DNA from: Ciona savignyi
Taxonomy: Eukaryota; Chordata; Ascidiacea; Phlebobranchia; Cionidae
DNA length: 64,000 nt
NCBI GenBank assembly: GCA_000149265.1
Contig: CH002592.1
Location: 180,049-244,048, forward strand
Direction of reading: 5' to 3'
Positions 45,514 to 57,239 of the stretch are shown piece by piece. Every line of letters begins with the position of its first letter. Position 1 is the first letter of the stretch. Both the position numbers and the translations under genes were made by a program. The notes beneath the pieces were generated by a model that worked only from the letters and a program-made list of their open reading frames with translations, did no database searches and had not been told where the DNA came from.

Positions 45514-46967
45514 ATGGTGAAGCGTAATCCACTTATCGACTTTCGGGACGTGGATGAAGAAGACTTGCCTTCAAAACCTATTTCTGTGAAATCTGTGAAG
45601 TATCTTATTGAGGAGCTTGTAGGAGACTAGCTAATACTGAGACCGAATCTGGGCCGAGAGATCAGTAAGGTGGATATTCAAAACAAGACAAATCATGCTC
45701 GCCGAGTTGCGGAAATCGAGAAAGCAATACGACAGTTGCAACTTCAGAAGGAGGCAATCGGGGCCGGATTTAAAGGAAAACGATCAGGGAAACCCTGGAG
45801 ACTCAACAGCACGTAGGCTTAATGACGACAAGGCAGCAGCGTGTGAAGTCATGGTTAAGCGACGATGACAATATGGAGGCTACCAAAGCGCATGTGGCCC
45901 TACAGCGCACCGCAGATAGGAATGGAAGTTCTGCGGTGGCCAGAGATGACATGATGGAAAGCGCTGTGCGCACTATTGCCTCATCGTTTGAACACGGCCC
46001 CCTAAAGAACCGAGGAGCAAGTTAAGCCATTTACGCAATCATTGTATCGGTGAAGCGTTTGAAGCGATCCAATTTTGCGCTATGATAGATCCACCGGAGG
46101 AAGGGTATCAGCGAGAACTATAGGTACTAAAGGAACAGTTTGGTCAACGACATAAAGTGGTGGATGCATACGTCAGACTGTTAACCACAGGTCCGAAGAT
46201 AAACGAAGGAGATTACCGGAGTCTCAACAAACTGTGGAATGAAATGTCCAACTGGTTCGTTCTACTTGCTATCCGCATGGAATTACGAGAAGGAGTTGAA
46301 CAGCTCCTCAATACTTATGGATGTATTTAAGCGCCTGCCACGGGCGGTGCAGAACGATTTTAACAATGAAGTCATCGACCTCAATGACCATGGCAATTCT
46401 CTGGGTTTCCATGATCTAATTAAGCATGTACGTAGAGCTGCTATGCGTTTGAATTCACAATTTGGTCAGATAATGTCGGAGGAAATCAATCAACATGTAA
46501 CGCCAGCAAGGGGCCATATCACAAGGTACAACTCCCCCACTAATGCGAAAGTGGGTATATACGCCACTACCACTCGCGAAGCCAAGAACAATGAACGTCC
46601 GATATACAGCGATTGTCCGTATTGCAACCGACCGCATCCTCTATTCAGGTGCGATAGATTTCCCAAAAGCAGTATTTACGAACGTTACGAGTTCGTGCGG
46701 AATCGTGGCTTGTGCATTAATTGTTTTATTCTAGGTCACACAGCGAGACTGTGCCGCAACCCAAATCGTTGTCAGGTAACAGACTGTGGCCTACCTCACC
46801 ACACACTGCTACACTTCACAAGCATTCAACCGGTCGCCATCGAAGAATCTAAACGTACCAATGAGAGTGTTCGTGCCCAGTTGGCGATGAAGAACGATTT
46901 GGTTACAACCCGGGCAACCGAGGCAAGCACATCACCTGAACGATTGATTATGCGTACACAAAACTAG
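45514..46967 (+). pseudogene. BEL/Pao gag region (DUF1759-like plus zinc knuckles), broken
   Basis: A first piece from ATG 45514 (MVKRNPLIDF) stops early at about 45628. A middle piece (~46030-46238) reads FEAIQFCAMIDPPEEGYQRE followed by LKEQFGQ, typical of the DUF1759 gag-like domain. The third piece (46239-46967, another frame) continues it and ends in Cys/His clusters: CPYCNRPHPLFRCDRF, then CINCFILGHTARLC and CQVTDCGLPHH, characteristic of BEL/Pao proteins. The frames do not join, so no protein is expected. Confidence 0.85.
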
Positions 46968-47002
46968 AACCTCATGTTTTAAAATGCAAAACTAAAATAA
47001 CA

Positions 47003-47347
47003 ATGGAGACTGCTAATTGCACTTATGACAGGCAGGATGGATACAAACTGGATCTTGTTGTGAAGAGTGCTTCTGAAGCTGAGGAATTGTCTCTTAAGGA
47101 CGTCTTGGCAGTGTCAAATTTACCAGACGTAAGAAGCAGCATACCCACGCAAATTGATGCTAAGAGGTATCCGCACCTAAGTGACCTAGTTTTCCCGAAG
47201 ATGAATGAGTCGGAGGTAGAACTACTCATAGGCTCGGATAACGAGATGGCTTCGGAAGAATGTGAGAGGCGGCGTAAGTCAGGATGTCCAACAACTGTGC
47301 GGACGAGGTTGGGATGGACTTTGAATGGGCTGGAAACCGTACAGTAA
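47003..47347 (+). pseudogene. BEL/Pao protease-region fragment (DUF1758-like)
   Basis: A 114-codon open stretch with VSNLPDVRSSIPTQID, YPHLSDLVFP, VELLIGSDN and ending RTRLGWTLNG. These are hallmarks of the region after the BEL/Pao aspartic protease. The catalytic DTG part upstream is missing, so the fragment is inactive. Confidence 0.8.
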
Positions 47348-47479
47348 ATGGAAGAACCTGTTAAAAGTGAACTTTATGAATATTACTGATCAGGGACTGC
47401 ATGAACAACTGGAAAAAAAGTTCAGCTTTGACTTCAGTGAAATTACAAAGTTGACTAGCTGGGAATGTTAATGGAGAAT

Positions 47480-47905
47480 AAAGCAGGCCCTCTCCATAAT
47501 GGAAAGCTCTGTAACGAAATCAACAGATCGGCAATCTGTATTAAGGATGCCGTGGAGGCCTTGATCGCCACGTTTACCTTGTAACCGTTCAATTCCGGAG
47601 AAGCGACTAGGATACCTAAAGATGAAATTGTCTAAAGACCCAAAATTATTCGAAGGTACCAAAGAAAGATCGAGGAATATATATTAGCAATGGGCACGCA
47701 GGAATAGTTTCCAAGGATTGTGAAAAGCCCGTTGGGGAGCCGTGGTACATGCCACATCACGCTACCGGGCTAAAATTCAAGATTGTGTTTGACAGTGCGG
47801 CCAGTTACTTGTTGAACGACCAGCAGCTGTTACAGGGGCCGGATCACACGAATAACTTTGTCTACCCTGATGCACACCGCGTCGTGAGAAGAGTATGTGT
47901 ATGAA
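47480..47905 (+). pseudogene. BEL/Pao reverse-transcriptase start, decayed
   Basis: Short pieces in shifting frames read EKRLGYLKMKLSKDP, WYMPHHATGLKFKIVFDSAA and LNDQQLLQGPD. These correspond to the N-terminal part of BEL/Pao RT. Stops and frameshifts occur throughout, and the sequence breaks off before the YxDD motif. Confidence 0.7.
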
Positions 47906-48041
47906 CTGCGACAGCAAACGTGTTTCGGGATATTCGCTGCCTTACGTCTTTAAAATTAACTTCGTAATTTGGGGCTGGTAATGTAGAATGTGGCAGCGAA
48001 ACTCGTTCGAACCCTTTTCATTCATAATGCTATAAGTGACC

Positions 48042-48448
48042 TGATTACACGCTGCGTGATCATTTTGCGTCCATTAACCATGCATGATCGACGACCGTAT
48101 ATCATACATTTCTTCGCTCTATAGGGTATATAAATCCGTTGTCCTCATTGTTGTGCTCTATAATGCTTATGTAACATTTGTTGTATGTAGTCACTTATTC
48201 TTGGTGTATAGATGTTGTGTACGTAATACCATGAAATAACTGGTTAATGTGTATTTTATAGTGAACAAACGAAACACTTTTAATCACCTGAAACCCTTAA
48301 TCTGTGCAACTGTAAATACAAGTGGTGTGTGTTAACTAATGGAAGAGTCTTGGCTGCAAACTAAGATCAGGTGCATCAGAGCAAGTGATCACTTATCGAC
48401 AGCCGTCAGATCATAAGGTTCAGGCGGAACGTTGCTACACCCGCAACA
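48042..48448 (+). mobile_element. 3' LTR of the BEL/Pao element
   Basis: A 407-bp copy of the 5' LTR, TGATTACACGCTGCG to CACCCGCAACA. No matching target duplication is seen (caatc before the 5' LTR, agtgc after the 3' LTR). Confidence 0.87.
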
Positions 48449-49855
48449 AGTGCATTAGCCACTGATTTAAATAAAACTCTTAAAAGAAATAAAAAATCAC
48501 TACAGCGCTTAAAAAGAAGCTTAAATTTAAAACATTTGTGGTGAAATGATGGTAAATTTAACACGATTAATACACATGGAAGAGAAGCTGATGGAGCATG
48601 TTATCATTCTTACACTTAAGTGCATGTCGCTTACATGTGGCCTTTTAAGATATCGTATGGAAGACAAATATTGTTGCTTGAAGGTATGTTTGACACAGAT
48701 AGATTAACAACCAGCGTAACCGTTGCAAGGATAAACACTCGAGAGTGTCAACCACAGTTTAGCCTTTTTTTAAATCCCCTCTTTGGGTGTCAGCTCTATA
48801 TTTATTTTGCAAGTGGATTCTGTGGTTACATAATCGCAATTGGAAAAATCTCAAAAAGTGTAAAGAGATTGTTTCTGCAAACCGAAACCAATGGACTCCC
48901 GAGTTAACTGTCCAAACTGTATTTCCATGTGTTTCTGAATGATGATGTATTCACAATGGTAAATAAAAAACCACATTAAATACCTAAATGTTAAGATAAA
49001 CTGTTTCCATAGATCTAAGGTGTCGAATAACAAAGAATATCGACTACTAATTAAAATTCCTATACATTTTAGGGCCTGCATGTATTTTCCTGGTGGAATT
49101 TAACCAAAAACTAAGAGATATTAAATCACGTGTGAACAACCTTTATTTTTTAAAAACCCTTTGTAGCAATATTTCGCAGTTTGTCAATGTTTATTTTGTA
49201 CGTTGTGTCGTCATCACTGATTTCCCACGCACTGTATGCAGCAATAGGCGGTGATGGTACCGAATAACCTGTAGTAAATCCACGAATCGTCATTGTTCAT
49301 TATGTACTTCACGTGTAGTTATCACTAACTCCTTTTTTAAACTTTATGTTGAGTGATGGCCTGTTTGGAGAGAGATGGTAGATGGTATAAACATGTAGTT
49401 TTAAAGAGTATAACAATTATCACGTGATATTACGTTACCTTGTTACTTGCAGAAGATGGCGAGCGGCTGCAGCTCCAACTTACGTTACCTTTATCTAGCC
49501 ATGAAGATTTATTTATATTTTGCCGTATTCATCTTATGAACAAATTATTCATCGACCTTTGTCTATAAGGTGGATGTGGTTGTATATTATCAACAATAAA
49601 ATCCAACCTTCCGTGACGTTGTGGAATTGCGATTTGTCGGAGTCATTTTAGTATAATAAATACGAAATTGTAAGGACAATCTAGTGTCTCTCCAATAGGC
49701 ACCAAATAAACTCCTTAAATACTTCCAGAAGTATGAGGTAATGTAACACAATTGTGAATAAGGTGCTCTGAGATTTAAGCTGTGAGTGGTTTATTTCTCT
49801 TAACTTGGTAATTAACAATTTCTCTCGTTAAGATTAGAAAACATCCATCGGTATA
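48449..49855. other. No gene seen
   Basis: Only short, non-coding-looking frames. If the exon at 49879-50116 is real, its downstream exons should be here on the minus strand, but I could not pick one. Confidence 0.35.
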
Positions 49856-49878
49856 TTAATTATAATCCAATTCGTTAC

Positions 49879-50116
49879 CTGCTTTATCTATGAACGCGTT
49901 TAGCATATCTATTCGACGTTTTGCTATATCCATTCGAAGTTTTGCTATATTACCGATCACTGAGTAAGCAAGGTCGATAGTGTGTGATTGTGTACATGCT
50001 TTGCAGTAATATGTGTCCAAATTTGGAGGTTGTGGTGAAAAGTTCTTAAAGCTATTGTTATCAACATGAATAGTTTTAAATGTTGACGAAAAGCTGCAGT
50101 CAACACTCTTTTCCAT
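49879..50116 (-). CDS. Candidate first coding exon of an unknown gene
   Basis: On the minus strand, an ATG at 50116 opens 79 codons up to a good donor (AAAGCAG|GTAACG). Without splicing the frame would stop at 49856 (86 codons). The peptide starts MEKSVDCSFSSTF, has a CxxC-like YYCKACTQSH cluster and ends in an amphipathic helix (KLRMDIAKRRIDMLNAFIDK). The composition is more protein-like than in neighbouring frames. I recognise no family, and it could be chance. Confidence 0.35.
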
Positions 50117-50346
50117 GCCCCACTGTCATTGGATTAAAGTAGATTTGAAATTTGTGTCATAATTGATAAGTTTTCATATGTTTGTTTATATTAATACTTA
50201 AAAAAAATATTGTGTTATCAAATTACTAGTATGGCTTTGACATTTTTTTTAACTATTCTTGCTGTGGCTAACATAACAAATATATTGGTAAAATTAAAAG
50301 ATTATTGTCGGAGCAGACATAATATCCAACAATCTTCAAACAGAGA

Positions 50347-50508
50347 ATGCATAAGAACTATATTGGAGCTCAGAAACGGACCCGATATGGTTTAAAACCA
50401 AAACAAAAAAAGGACCACAAAAGACTTGAAATTCTTTTATCTGTAAATTATGATGATCCTTTGGGTTTTGAAGCGGCTTTCATGCAACAAGTTAAAGTTT
50501 TACCTTAA
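50347..50508 (+). CDS. Small ORF or terminal exon, unknown
   Basis: A 53-codon frame, MHKNYIGAQKRTRYGLKPKQ then KKDHKRLEILL and LGFEAAFMQQ, ending TAA. A possible acceptor (CTTCAAACAG) lies just before the ATG, so it could be a last exon. It is lysine-rich with a credible hydrophobic pattern. No homology is recognised, and the evidence is weak. Confidence 0.25.
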   Translation: MHKNYIGAQKRTRYGLKPKQKKDHKRLEILLSVNYDDPLGFEAAFMQQVKVLP

Positions 50509-50519
50509 AATATTTATTA

Positions 50520-51479
50520 TAGAAAACATCATAGAAAATTGGAATAAAAAAACTCCAACAGCACCCTTAACAACGTGGAACACATAGGAACTTGACCTGA
50601 TTAAACTGTTGAATTTCTAAACCGAACGATGCGTTAAACCACATAGCTTTACAAAAGGAGTGACTCCTTTACTCCATCAATTTTCCAAACCGCGGGATGC
50701 GATAGACGGTGTTGGAACGACAGTAACATTATGCTGCGCTAATTTGAAAACAAGACAAAAGCGTTTCATACCTTGTTGAAACAGAAATAGAGCTATAAAA
50801 AGTTAGACATTGTACGGTTGATACACGTGCCAAACAAACAACATGCAGCGGACGACGAAAAACGAGGCCTGCTACAACATTTCTAAAATGCTCATGGTGG
50901 GAAAATTATCATAATTTCCTGAATGAAACTTCGAAAAGACACCCTGTAATAAATTATCAAAGTCAAAATGGTAACGACACACGAGTCGGTTATAACGGAT
51001 AAGCGAAATAAACATAAAACAAACCAAAAAGGTTAACACTAAGAAGTAGTATAAAGAACGCTACACCACTTTCATTTGTCATTTATTTTAATTATTTTTT
51101 TTATGTTCCTATTTGTGACATCGACTGTCGTGCGCGTCCTGATAATAACTATACAGTCGTTTCCCAATAACCGAGGCGTGTACCAGTGAATATACCAGTG
51201 AATGGGCCTCCCAAGTCCAAAACATCTTGGCAGGTAAACGAGGGTAAAGTGGGAAAGTTAGTAAAACTAGGAGTTTGATGACAACAACGAATACTCGCGT
51301 AAGTGTAGGTATAGGGTGAGATTCAGGGTAACTTGGAGACTTCCTTCCTAAAGGTTTGTTTCATACATGGAAAAGTGTGGGGATCTATGTACAACGCGTC
51401 CGACACGTTTTCGTTTGGGTTGGTGTGTAATTGAGTGCTGCGTGTTTGCGGGAGACTGGTACTTTCCTGGGTCGATGTC
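50520..51479. other. No gene seen
   Basis: No coding or RNA signal. This may include the 3' end or LTR of the adjacent minus-strand Gypsy remnant, but no LTR pair could be matched by eye. Confidence 0.35.
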
Positions 51480-51559
51480 GACTGACGTGGCATTCAACGC
51501 TGGGTAAGGGGTCAGCAACTTCTGTGATATCGAATAACGCTGGTTTTAGACGATCGATG

Positions 51560-52010
51560 TAGTCGTATGTGTAACGAAATCAATGATAAAATATTTGTCG
51601 GAACTGTAAATGACGAGAAAAGGTTCGTTTTACGGGCACTGCAGTGATCGCCTGATTTTGTCCACACGAACAAATAATGTGAACACGTCAATAATGGTTA
51701 TAATAAATAAAGTTTCGCAAGGGGGTCGAGTTGGATATGGTCGCAGAGTGTCCATTCGGTGTTGTAGCTCTTTTAAGGACGTTCCGCGGTTAGTCTGGAC
51801 CTCCGTCGGTTCAAATAAATGTCCGAGCAAACAAAGCGGGTGCCGTACATGAGTTTCGCGTTGGACGAATCAAGATTACGTTTGAATGCGGCTCTCAAAC
51901 CGAGCATGATCCCAAGGTAAATCGCCTAGCCAACCGTTGCGGCGTTGACGTGCCATTAAGGTTGCCATGAGGGTGCGAAAAACCTAACTGCTGCCCCATT
52001 GCCCCTAGGA
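51560..52010 (-). pseudogene. Gypsy integrase C-terminal fragment
   Basis: In shifting minus frames: GWLGDLPW followed by IMLGLRAAFKRNL and AKLMYGTRF (end of the integrase core), then NEPFLVIYSSDKYFIIDF and DRLKPALFDITE, matching the common Gypsy ending 'DRLKPA'. Inactive. Confidence 0.72.
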
Positions 52011-52499
52011 TGATAGATAGAATGTGGTGTGTATATGTTTGGCTTTAAGGAAATGTGCGAGATCGCGCTATACATTAGAAGTGAATTGGCTGTTTAACGT
52101 GGCCGTTAACCCAGTATTGAAGGGGGAGCCGGCTTTAGGATTAAGTGGAAAAAGAAAAAAAAAACTAAAATGAAATTCCACCAGGGGTTAAAAAACCGTT
52201 TCAAAACACACTTTCAGACATTAAATTATTTTTGGTGCAAAAACAGTTATTGCAATGTATTTAATTAATAAGCACTTTAAGTGCAGAATATAACTGCACT
52301 AGAATATATAAATAAACTAATATATGATAATGATATGTATACAATATACATAAATATTTAAAAGAAGACTGAAAAAAGAAGAAAAAAGACAAACAGCAAC
52401 AAGCTTCCGCTTTTTGTGTGTAATTAATGAACAGTAAGTCCGAAACAGTTAATGTGAAGTTTCCACAGTAATTGATTTGCACTGCCAAATCTTATTTTT

Positions 52500-52912
52500 A
52501 TTGGGGCATCATCGCAGAAAAGAGGATCGCAGTTGGAAGGTTAAGTTGGCGGTAATCGACTGTCACTCGGTAAGAGTTGCCTGATTTCTCACAAGGTGTA
52601 AAGGCGTAGCTAGTGTTGGATGTACGTAAGATGCTTTGGTTACCAAGTTTAAAAACCTACTTTTTAGCTGCTGCTAGCTTGACTGGCTCCCATCTTTGAA
52701 CCCGCAGACGCCCTGGGCCCCTTGTTGTTTCGAGATCGTGAACTACTCTTTGAAACGAGACTTATCAAAGACGGACGGGAACGGATCAAAGAAATCGTAA
52801 TAGCTTAGAACATCGTTAGCCGAAACTGTAGGCGGATCTGGATCAGTAATATTGTCGCGAGGCGGTGCTGTTGCTGTGTGTCTGCGTATTAGTTTGCGGC
52901 TAAGAACAACTA
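52500..52912 (-). pseudogene. Gypsy RT N-terminal fragment
   Basis: Decayed pieces: FPSVFDKSRFKE (linker before RT) and YAFTPCEKSGNSYRVTVDYR followed by QLN, which is the RT segment usually reading as a CVDYRxLN block. Several stops. It ends before the polymerase active site. Confidence 0.7.
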
Positions 52913-52915
52913 CTA

Positions 52916-53209
52916 AAATAAGTCGAAGTAGTCAAGAAAGTCCAAACCTAGAACAGCATGTCTGACATTTGCAACCTGGAATTTCCAACTGAAGCTGCCA
53001 AGATCAGGCAGGTAAATGTATGATGTCTTGTTAACGAAGGTGGAAATGTTTGGAGTATTTAGTGCAACTAAAGTGGTTTGGCAATGATACACGGATCGTT
53101 CGTTGTCCAACGCCGGGATGAGTGACAGAGCAGCACCAGTGTCGATGTGAAATCTATGCGGATTCGCTTCGTCGTGCACAAATAAGTACTGATAAGAGGG
53201 TAACCGCAC
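52916..53209 (-). pseudogene. Gypsy aspartic protease fragment
   Basis: An open 98-codon stretch with the catalytic motif RFHIDTGAALSLIP and the closing motif VLGLDFLDYF, typical of retroelement pepsin-like proteases. The active-site DTG is intact, but its context is decayed. No stop occurs within this piece. Confidence 0.8.
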
Positions 53210-53500
53210 AGGTACATGAAAATATAGGAAAAATCCTAATTCGTTTATTTGGTACGGTGCGTCAGAAGTCTAATCACAAAGCAGTTCCGTGCACGGTGTC
53301 CAAATGGTGAATTAAAATAGCAGGTTGTCGCTTATGTCAGTACATATTCGTTGTCGGGTTGATAGCATTGCTGTGAGTAAGAGGTTGGTTGGGTAGGCTG
53401 TCTGAAGTGTTAAGTCTGTAGCGGTTGTACGGCGCGGTGCAGCTGTTGTTCTTGTGGTATTCGTGTAGGATGTCGTAATTACTATATAACCCAATACGAT

Positions 53501-54507
53501 AGTTTGTTTGTTCGACTTTCGAGTCGCCTCTCCAAGGACGAGTTAATCGGACTCTGTTTGTGGGATTCGAACGCAGTGAACGGATTCAAAACAAAAACCA
53601 TCTCGTCAGCACACGAAGCAAACTTATCAGGCAAAAATCGTTTCGTGACCTTAATATGATCGTGACCGAAACGGGTATAAAACCGATGATATTACGTTTC
53701 ATAATTTGCTCTCTTCGAGCGCACTGTTCTTGTCCACGCCTAACTGGGAACGTATTTTATTTCCTATTTCGATTGGTTAACTATCACAGATATCGAAGCG
53801 CGACAAAAGGATTATTTTAATCACTGTCGCTGTTTCGTGCGTACGCTCGTAACAATGCCCGTATTATCATGTCGAACGAGTTAACAACATCAAGGGGGGG
53901 GGGGTTGGATGACATCACAATCTTAAGCGTGTTTGACTCTTAAAAACGCGTTGTCGGGTAAGACAGATATCACGAAAAATCACCGCCAATAAATTGCCAT
54001 TCAGGCGCACCAAACATTGGTTTCTTTGTACCGACGGTCTAACCGCAAGTTGGCGTTGTTTGTATTAAAAGTTGTCGGGGAATCTCAGTGGAACAACATA
54101 GGGAGCAATCCATGATTACAAACATGTTGTATACGAGATATATTGTAGCATGGACCGTCTATGCTGAGATGATTATCTGCGGAAGATCATATAGAGAGAG
54201 GAAGAAATTTCAAACATTCGGGAATAAAAGCTATTAATGTGACGTAACAAAGAAATTAAGAAGGGAGATATACGGTCGTGCCTGATACATTTCAAAACAA
54301 GATGTATTGAAATGAACCATGCATTGACAAATTGGTTTAAAGCGATGTCAAAATGAAACCATGAGTTTCTGAATTTTCAGGGGAAATGCAACAAATCGCT
54401 TGTTTCAATTGGCAAGGTACGAACTAGATGTTTCCTTAACCTAGTGGTTAAATAAGTGAACAAATATTCTGGGCGCCTCATCTATAATCTTAATTCCATT
54501 CTACCTC
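53501..54507. other. No gene seen
   Basis: A run of ten G at 53895-53904. Possibly the 5' portion of the Gypsy remnant; no clear feature. Confidence 0.35.
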
Positions 54508-54795
54508 TTAGTCTGGTGGTTTAGTGCGACACCTTTCAACCGTAGGGTTGTAGTTCGAAATTGGTCGCAAGATAGCGGTTATGTTCTAAGAGCAAGGCAC
54601 TTACCGGACATTGCCTGAACCCCAACGGATTAATGGGTTCTACCTAATTGAAGGAACGTGTAAAACATATACAACACATTGCAATAGCTCCGGTAACCCG
54701 ACGATGGGCGCTAGGTGATCTGACGATTAGCGCTGTGTGTTAACCTCCTTGTTTTTCCATTCACGGGGATATTATCATGAATATCGTATCTTAAT
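54508..54795 (+). mobile_element. tRNA-derived SINE, full length
   Basis: Head with A box 'tctggtggtttagtg' and B box 'ggttgtagttcgaaat', then the body ('cattgcctgaacccc', 'attaatgggttctacc', 'cgatgggcgctaggtgatc') and the tail near 'gaatatcgtatctta'. Confidence 0.85.
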
Positions 54796-55474
54796 CGCGG
54801 CGGGTTACGAGCAAAGGCAATTGGCTTCTGGTCGCTTGGCACAGAGTAAACCTTCTTTACTTCCTGATGCAATGATCGGTGACTGACTTATACTGATATA
54901 TATGGTGGATCGCAATGTAACTTATTGATTTCACGATGTGAACACGAGATGCGATCGAGAAGAGCGAACGGACAACAAAGAGGAAACAAGCACACACTCC
55001 CAGAAACCACACACCGTTGACAATGGACTGGCACTACAACAAAGGCCAGATCGGCCAAGGGTGCACGGCGGAAGCTATAGTATTTCTACAATGAAATTTG
55101 TAACCTCCAGGAGGAGGTTGAATATAGTTGGGGATGTAATGGATTGGTTGGAGTAAGAGTTTTCAATTTTAATGTTGTTGTTTTCCTTTTATTGTTTCAC
55201 TATTTGTATATCTTACTTGGGCTTTTCAACTTGTTTAACTTTGCATTTTTATCTTTATTTTCCACATTTATCTGTGACCATGGAGGTTTTAAGTTACACC
55301 CGTTCAGGCGTTCTAGCCGTTTCCATCCGCACACACGGTTTATCGATTGTCGGCTCTAATTATTTTTCGAGCTCTTACCGTTGTCCGGCAAAAACGTATG
55401 TGTCAGGAAAGTTCTCGTTGTATATTTCAACAAGCGCACAGTATTTTCCTTTCTTGAGCTTTAAGTATCGTTGT
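54796..55474. other. No gene seen
   Basis: Short frames only. It may be LTR sequence of the Gypsy element whose primer-binding region lies near 56165. Confidence 0.3.
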
Positions 55475-55660
55475 CGAGTATATTGAGTATTGTACGGTGT
55501 ATTGAGTATTGTACGGTGTAATGAGTATTGTACGGTGTAATGAGTATTGCACGGCGTATTGAGTATTTCACGGCGTATTGAGTATTGTACGGCGTATTGA
55601 GTATTGTACGGCGTATTGAGTATTGTACGGTGTATTGAGTATTGGACGATGTATTGAGAG
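55475..55660. repeat. 19-bp tandem repeat, ~10 units
   Basis: Unit 'tattgagtattgtacggcg' with variants (gcacgg, ttcacgg, ggacga; tgtaatg). Non-coding. It may lie within an LTR. Confidence 0.88.
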
Positions 55661-55761
55661 TTATCGTGGTCGTGTACCGCTATCGAATAATTGCTGACGG
55701 TTGTCGTAGTTTTTATTATTCTTTTAGCCGTATTAATCTTTTACGTTTTATCAAATCGGCC

Positions 55762-56057
55762 CATAGGATAGGATAGGATATTCAATATCTCCGCGAATGG
55801 GAAAACCAAGGAGGTTAACACACGGGCGATTGTCTGATCACCTCGCGACCTTTGTCGGGTTACCAGCGCTATTGCAGTGTGTTGTATATGATTAAGACGT
55901 TTTTGCAATTTGATAGATGCCATTAATCTGCTGGGTTTGGACAATGTCCTTAAAGTGCCTTGCCCAAGGATACAACCGATCTTGCTAGCGACCAGTTTCG
56001 CACCTGCAACCTTTCGATTGAAAGGCGACGTACTTAACCGCTAGACTAACCGGCCGG
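55762..56057 (-). mobile_element. tRNA-derived SINE, full length
   Basis: Plus strand begins with the inverse tail 'ataggataggataggatatt' and ends with the inverse of the tRNA-like head ('gactaaccggccgg'). A box 'ttggtctag' and B box 'ggttgcaggtgcgaaac' are readable on the minus strand. Confidence 0.88.
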
Positions 56058-56278
56058 ACAATCTGCGCATTATTTATAGTAGATTAAGCCAGACAGGTCT
56101 CACGATTGGCCGTTAGAACAGGGTTCTTGGACCACACTCCATTAAGGGGCAAAGGCCGTAACAAATTGGCGATCCTGCCAGGATCATGTAATCACTTAAT
56201 CTGTCTTAGTTTAGCTTACAGCGAGAACTCGTTTTTATAGTTTTTAACATCGCCGTTCGTTGTGTCCTTTAATTTATT

Positions 56279-56521
56279 TTGCAGCCGATACTTTTCCCCA
56301 ACCGAGAACTTGCCGATTTTATCAGGGTGTTCAACTCTTATTGTGAGCGTGTAAAAGCAACTGATGAGGTTAAGCGTTACCTATTCCTTACCTCAATACC
56401 TGAAGAATTAAAATGGCAAATTTATGTAAAATATGCTTGTATTAATGAACTATCATTTAAGACTTTGATTGAACGTGCTCTGTGCTTAAATGGTGGAAAC
56501 ACAGAACGTGAGTCTTTATGA
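56279..56521 (+). pseudogene. Gypsy gag capsid fragment
   Basis: An 80-codon frame with FPNRELADFIRVFNSYCERV, then YLFLTSIPEELKWQIY, the pattern of the retrotransposon gag helices. The frame stops at 56521 and the coding then becomes decayed. Confidence 0.7.
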
Positions 56522-57002
56522 GCGGAGTTCACGAGGCGTCAACAAATGCGTTATGAAACGAGAGTAACCGACAATTCATATGAACCGTGAAACACCTAGG
56601 TGATCGTGTTCTATAGATAAGAAAGCATATCTCCGCAATAAAGTTACATATATGGTGTTAACGAAGGCATATTCCACCGCGAGTTGGCAAAAACAATCCC
56701 TAGTGAAATTGATTTTTCCCGTGATTTCTGGGAAGCTGCGCAGCTAAATTGCAAGCAACAACATCACATTCACTGGAGGTAGCTCCTATTTCACCTCCAT
56801 TTTGCTCTACATCGGACCGGAAGAATCGGTAGAACGTGTCGCACATCAAAACGAATTAGTACAAGGGATACAGGCAATATAAACGAGCATCGAATGCCTA
56901 CAAGGCACATTCGTTGAATTCAGCCAGCGCATTCGTAGAATTCAACCAACAACCAGCCGATATTAATTGACTAAGAGAATACGCCTCAACCTTTGTCGAA
57001 CG

Positions 57003-57060
57003 TGAGTGTTTTAATTGTGGTCAATGTGGATATATTAAGCGATTCTGCCCTAATGTCCAG
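57003..57060 (+). pseudogene. Gag zinc knuckle with a lost histidine
   Basis: CFNCGQCGYIKRFCPN fits the CX2CX4HX4C knuckle except that the histidine is tyrosine (TAT instead of CAT), so zinc binding is expected to be impaired. Confidence 0.7.
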
Positions 57061-57239
57061 CGACAAGTTGACAGGATAAAAGGAATAGTACGTGTTTCTG
57101 CCAAGAGTTAAAGTTTTACTGAACGTGCAACAGCCCACAGGCGGCAATGTGATCGAAGTCGCGCTGGAGTAGAGAATAATCGAAACACTGTAAGCAGAAT
57201 TGAAGTTCAAGCTAAGCTTGAAAAGGTAGGTTGTACTTA

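Larger units (their letters stand above)
45459..48041 (+). mobile_element. BEL/Pao retrotransposon interior, internally deleted
   Basis: 2.58 kb between the LTRs, far shorter than a full BEL/Pao interior (typically 5-6 kb). The order gag, protease, start of RT is recognisable in different frames with many stops. The rest of RT, RNase H and integrase is absent. Confidence 0.85.
51480..53500 (-). mobile_element. Collapsed Ty3/Gypsy retrotransposon remnant
   Basis: On the minus strand, in the expected order: an aspartic protease (53209-52916), the start of RT (about 52900-52500) and the C-terminal integrase part (about 52010-51560). The middle (most of RT, RNase H, N-terminal and core integrase) is missing, so a large internal deletion has joined the ends. 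Stops and shifts are frequent. LTRs were not located. Confidence 0.8.

Noticed and set aside
55144..55486. 104- and 71-codon plus-strand frames rich in F, L and S
   Set aside because: T-rich DNA gives hydrophobic pseudo-peptides in two frames; no family resemblance, and the second runs into the 19-bp repeat.
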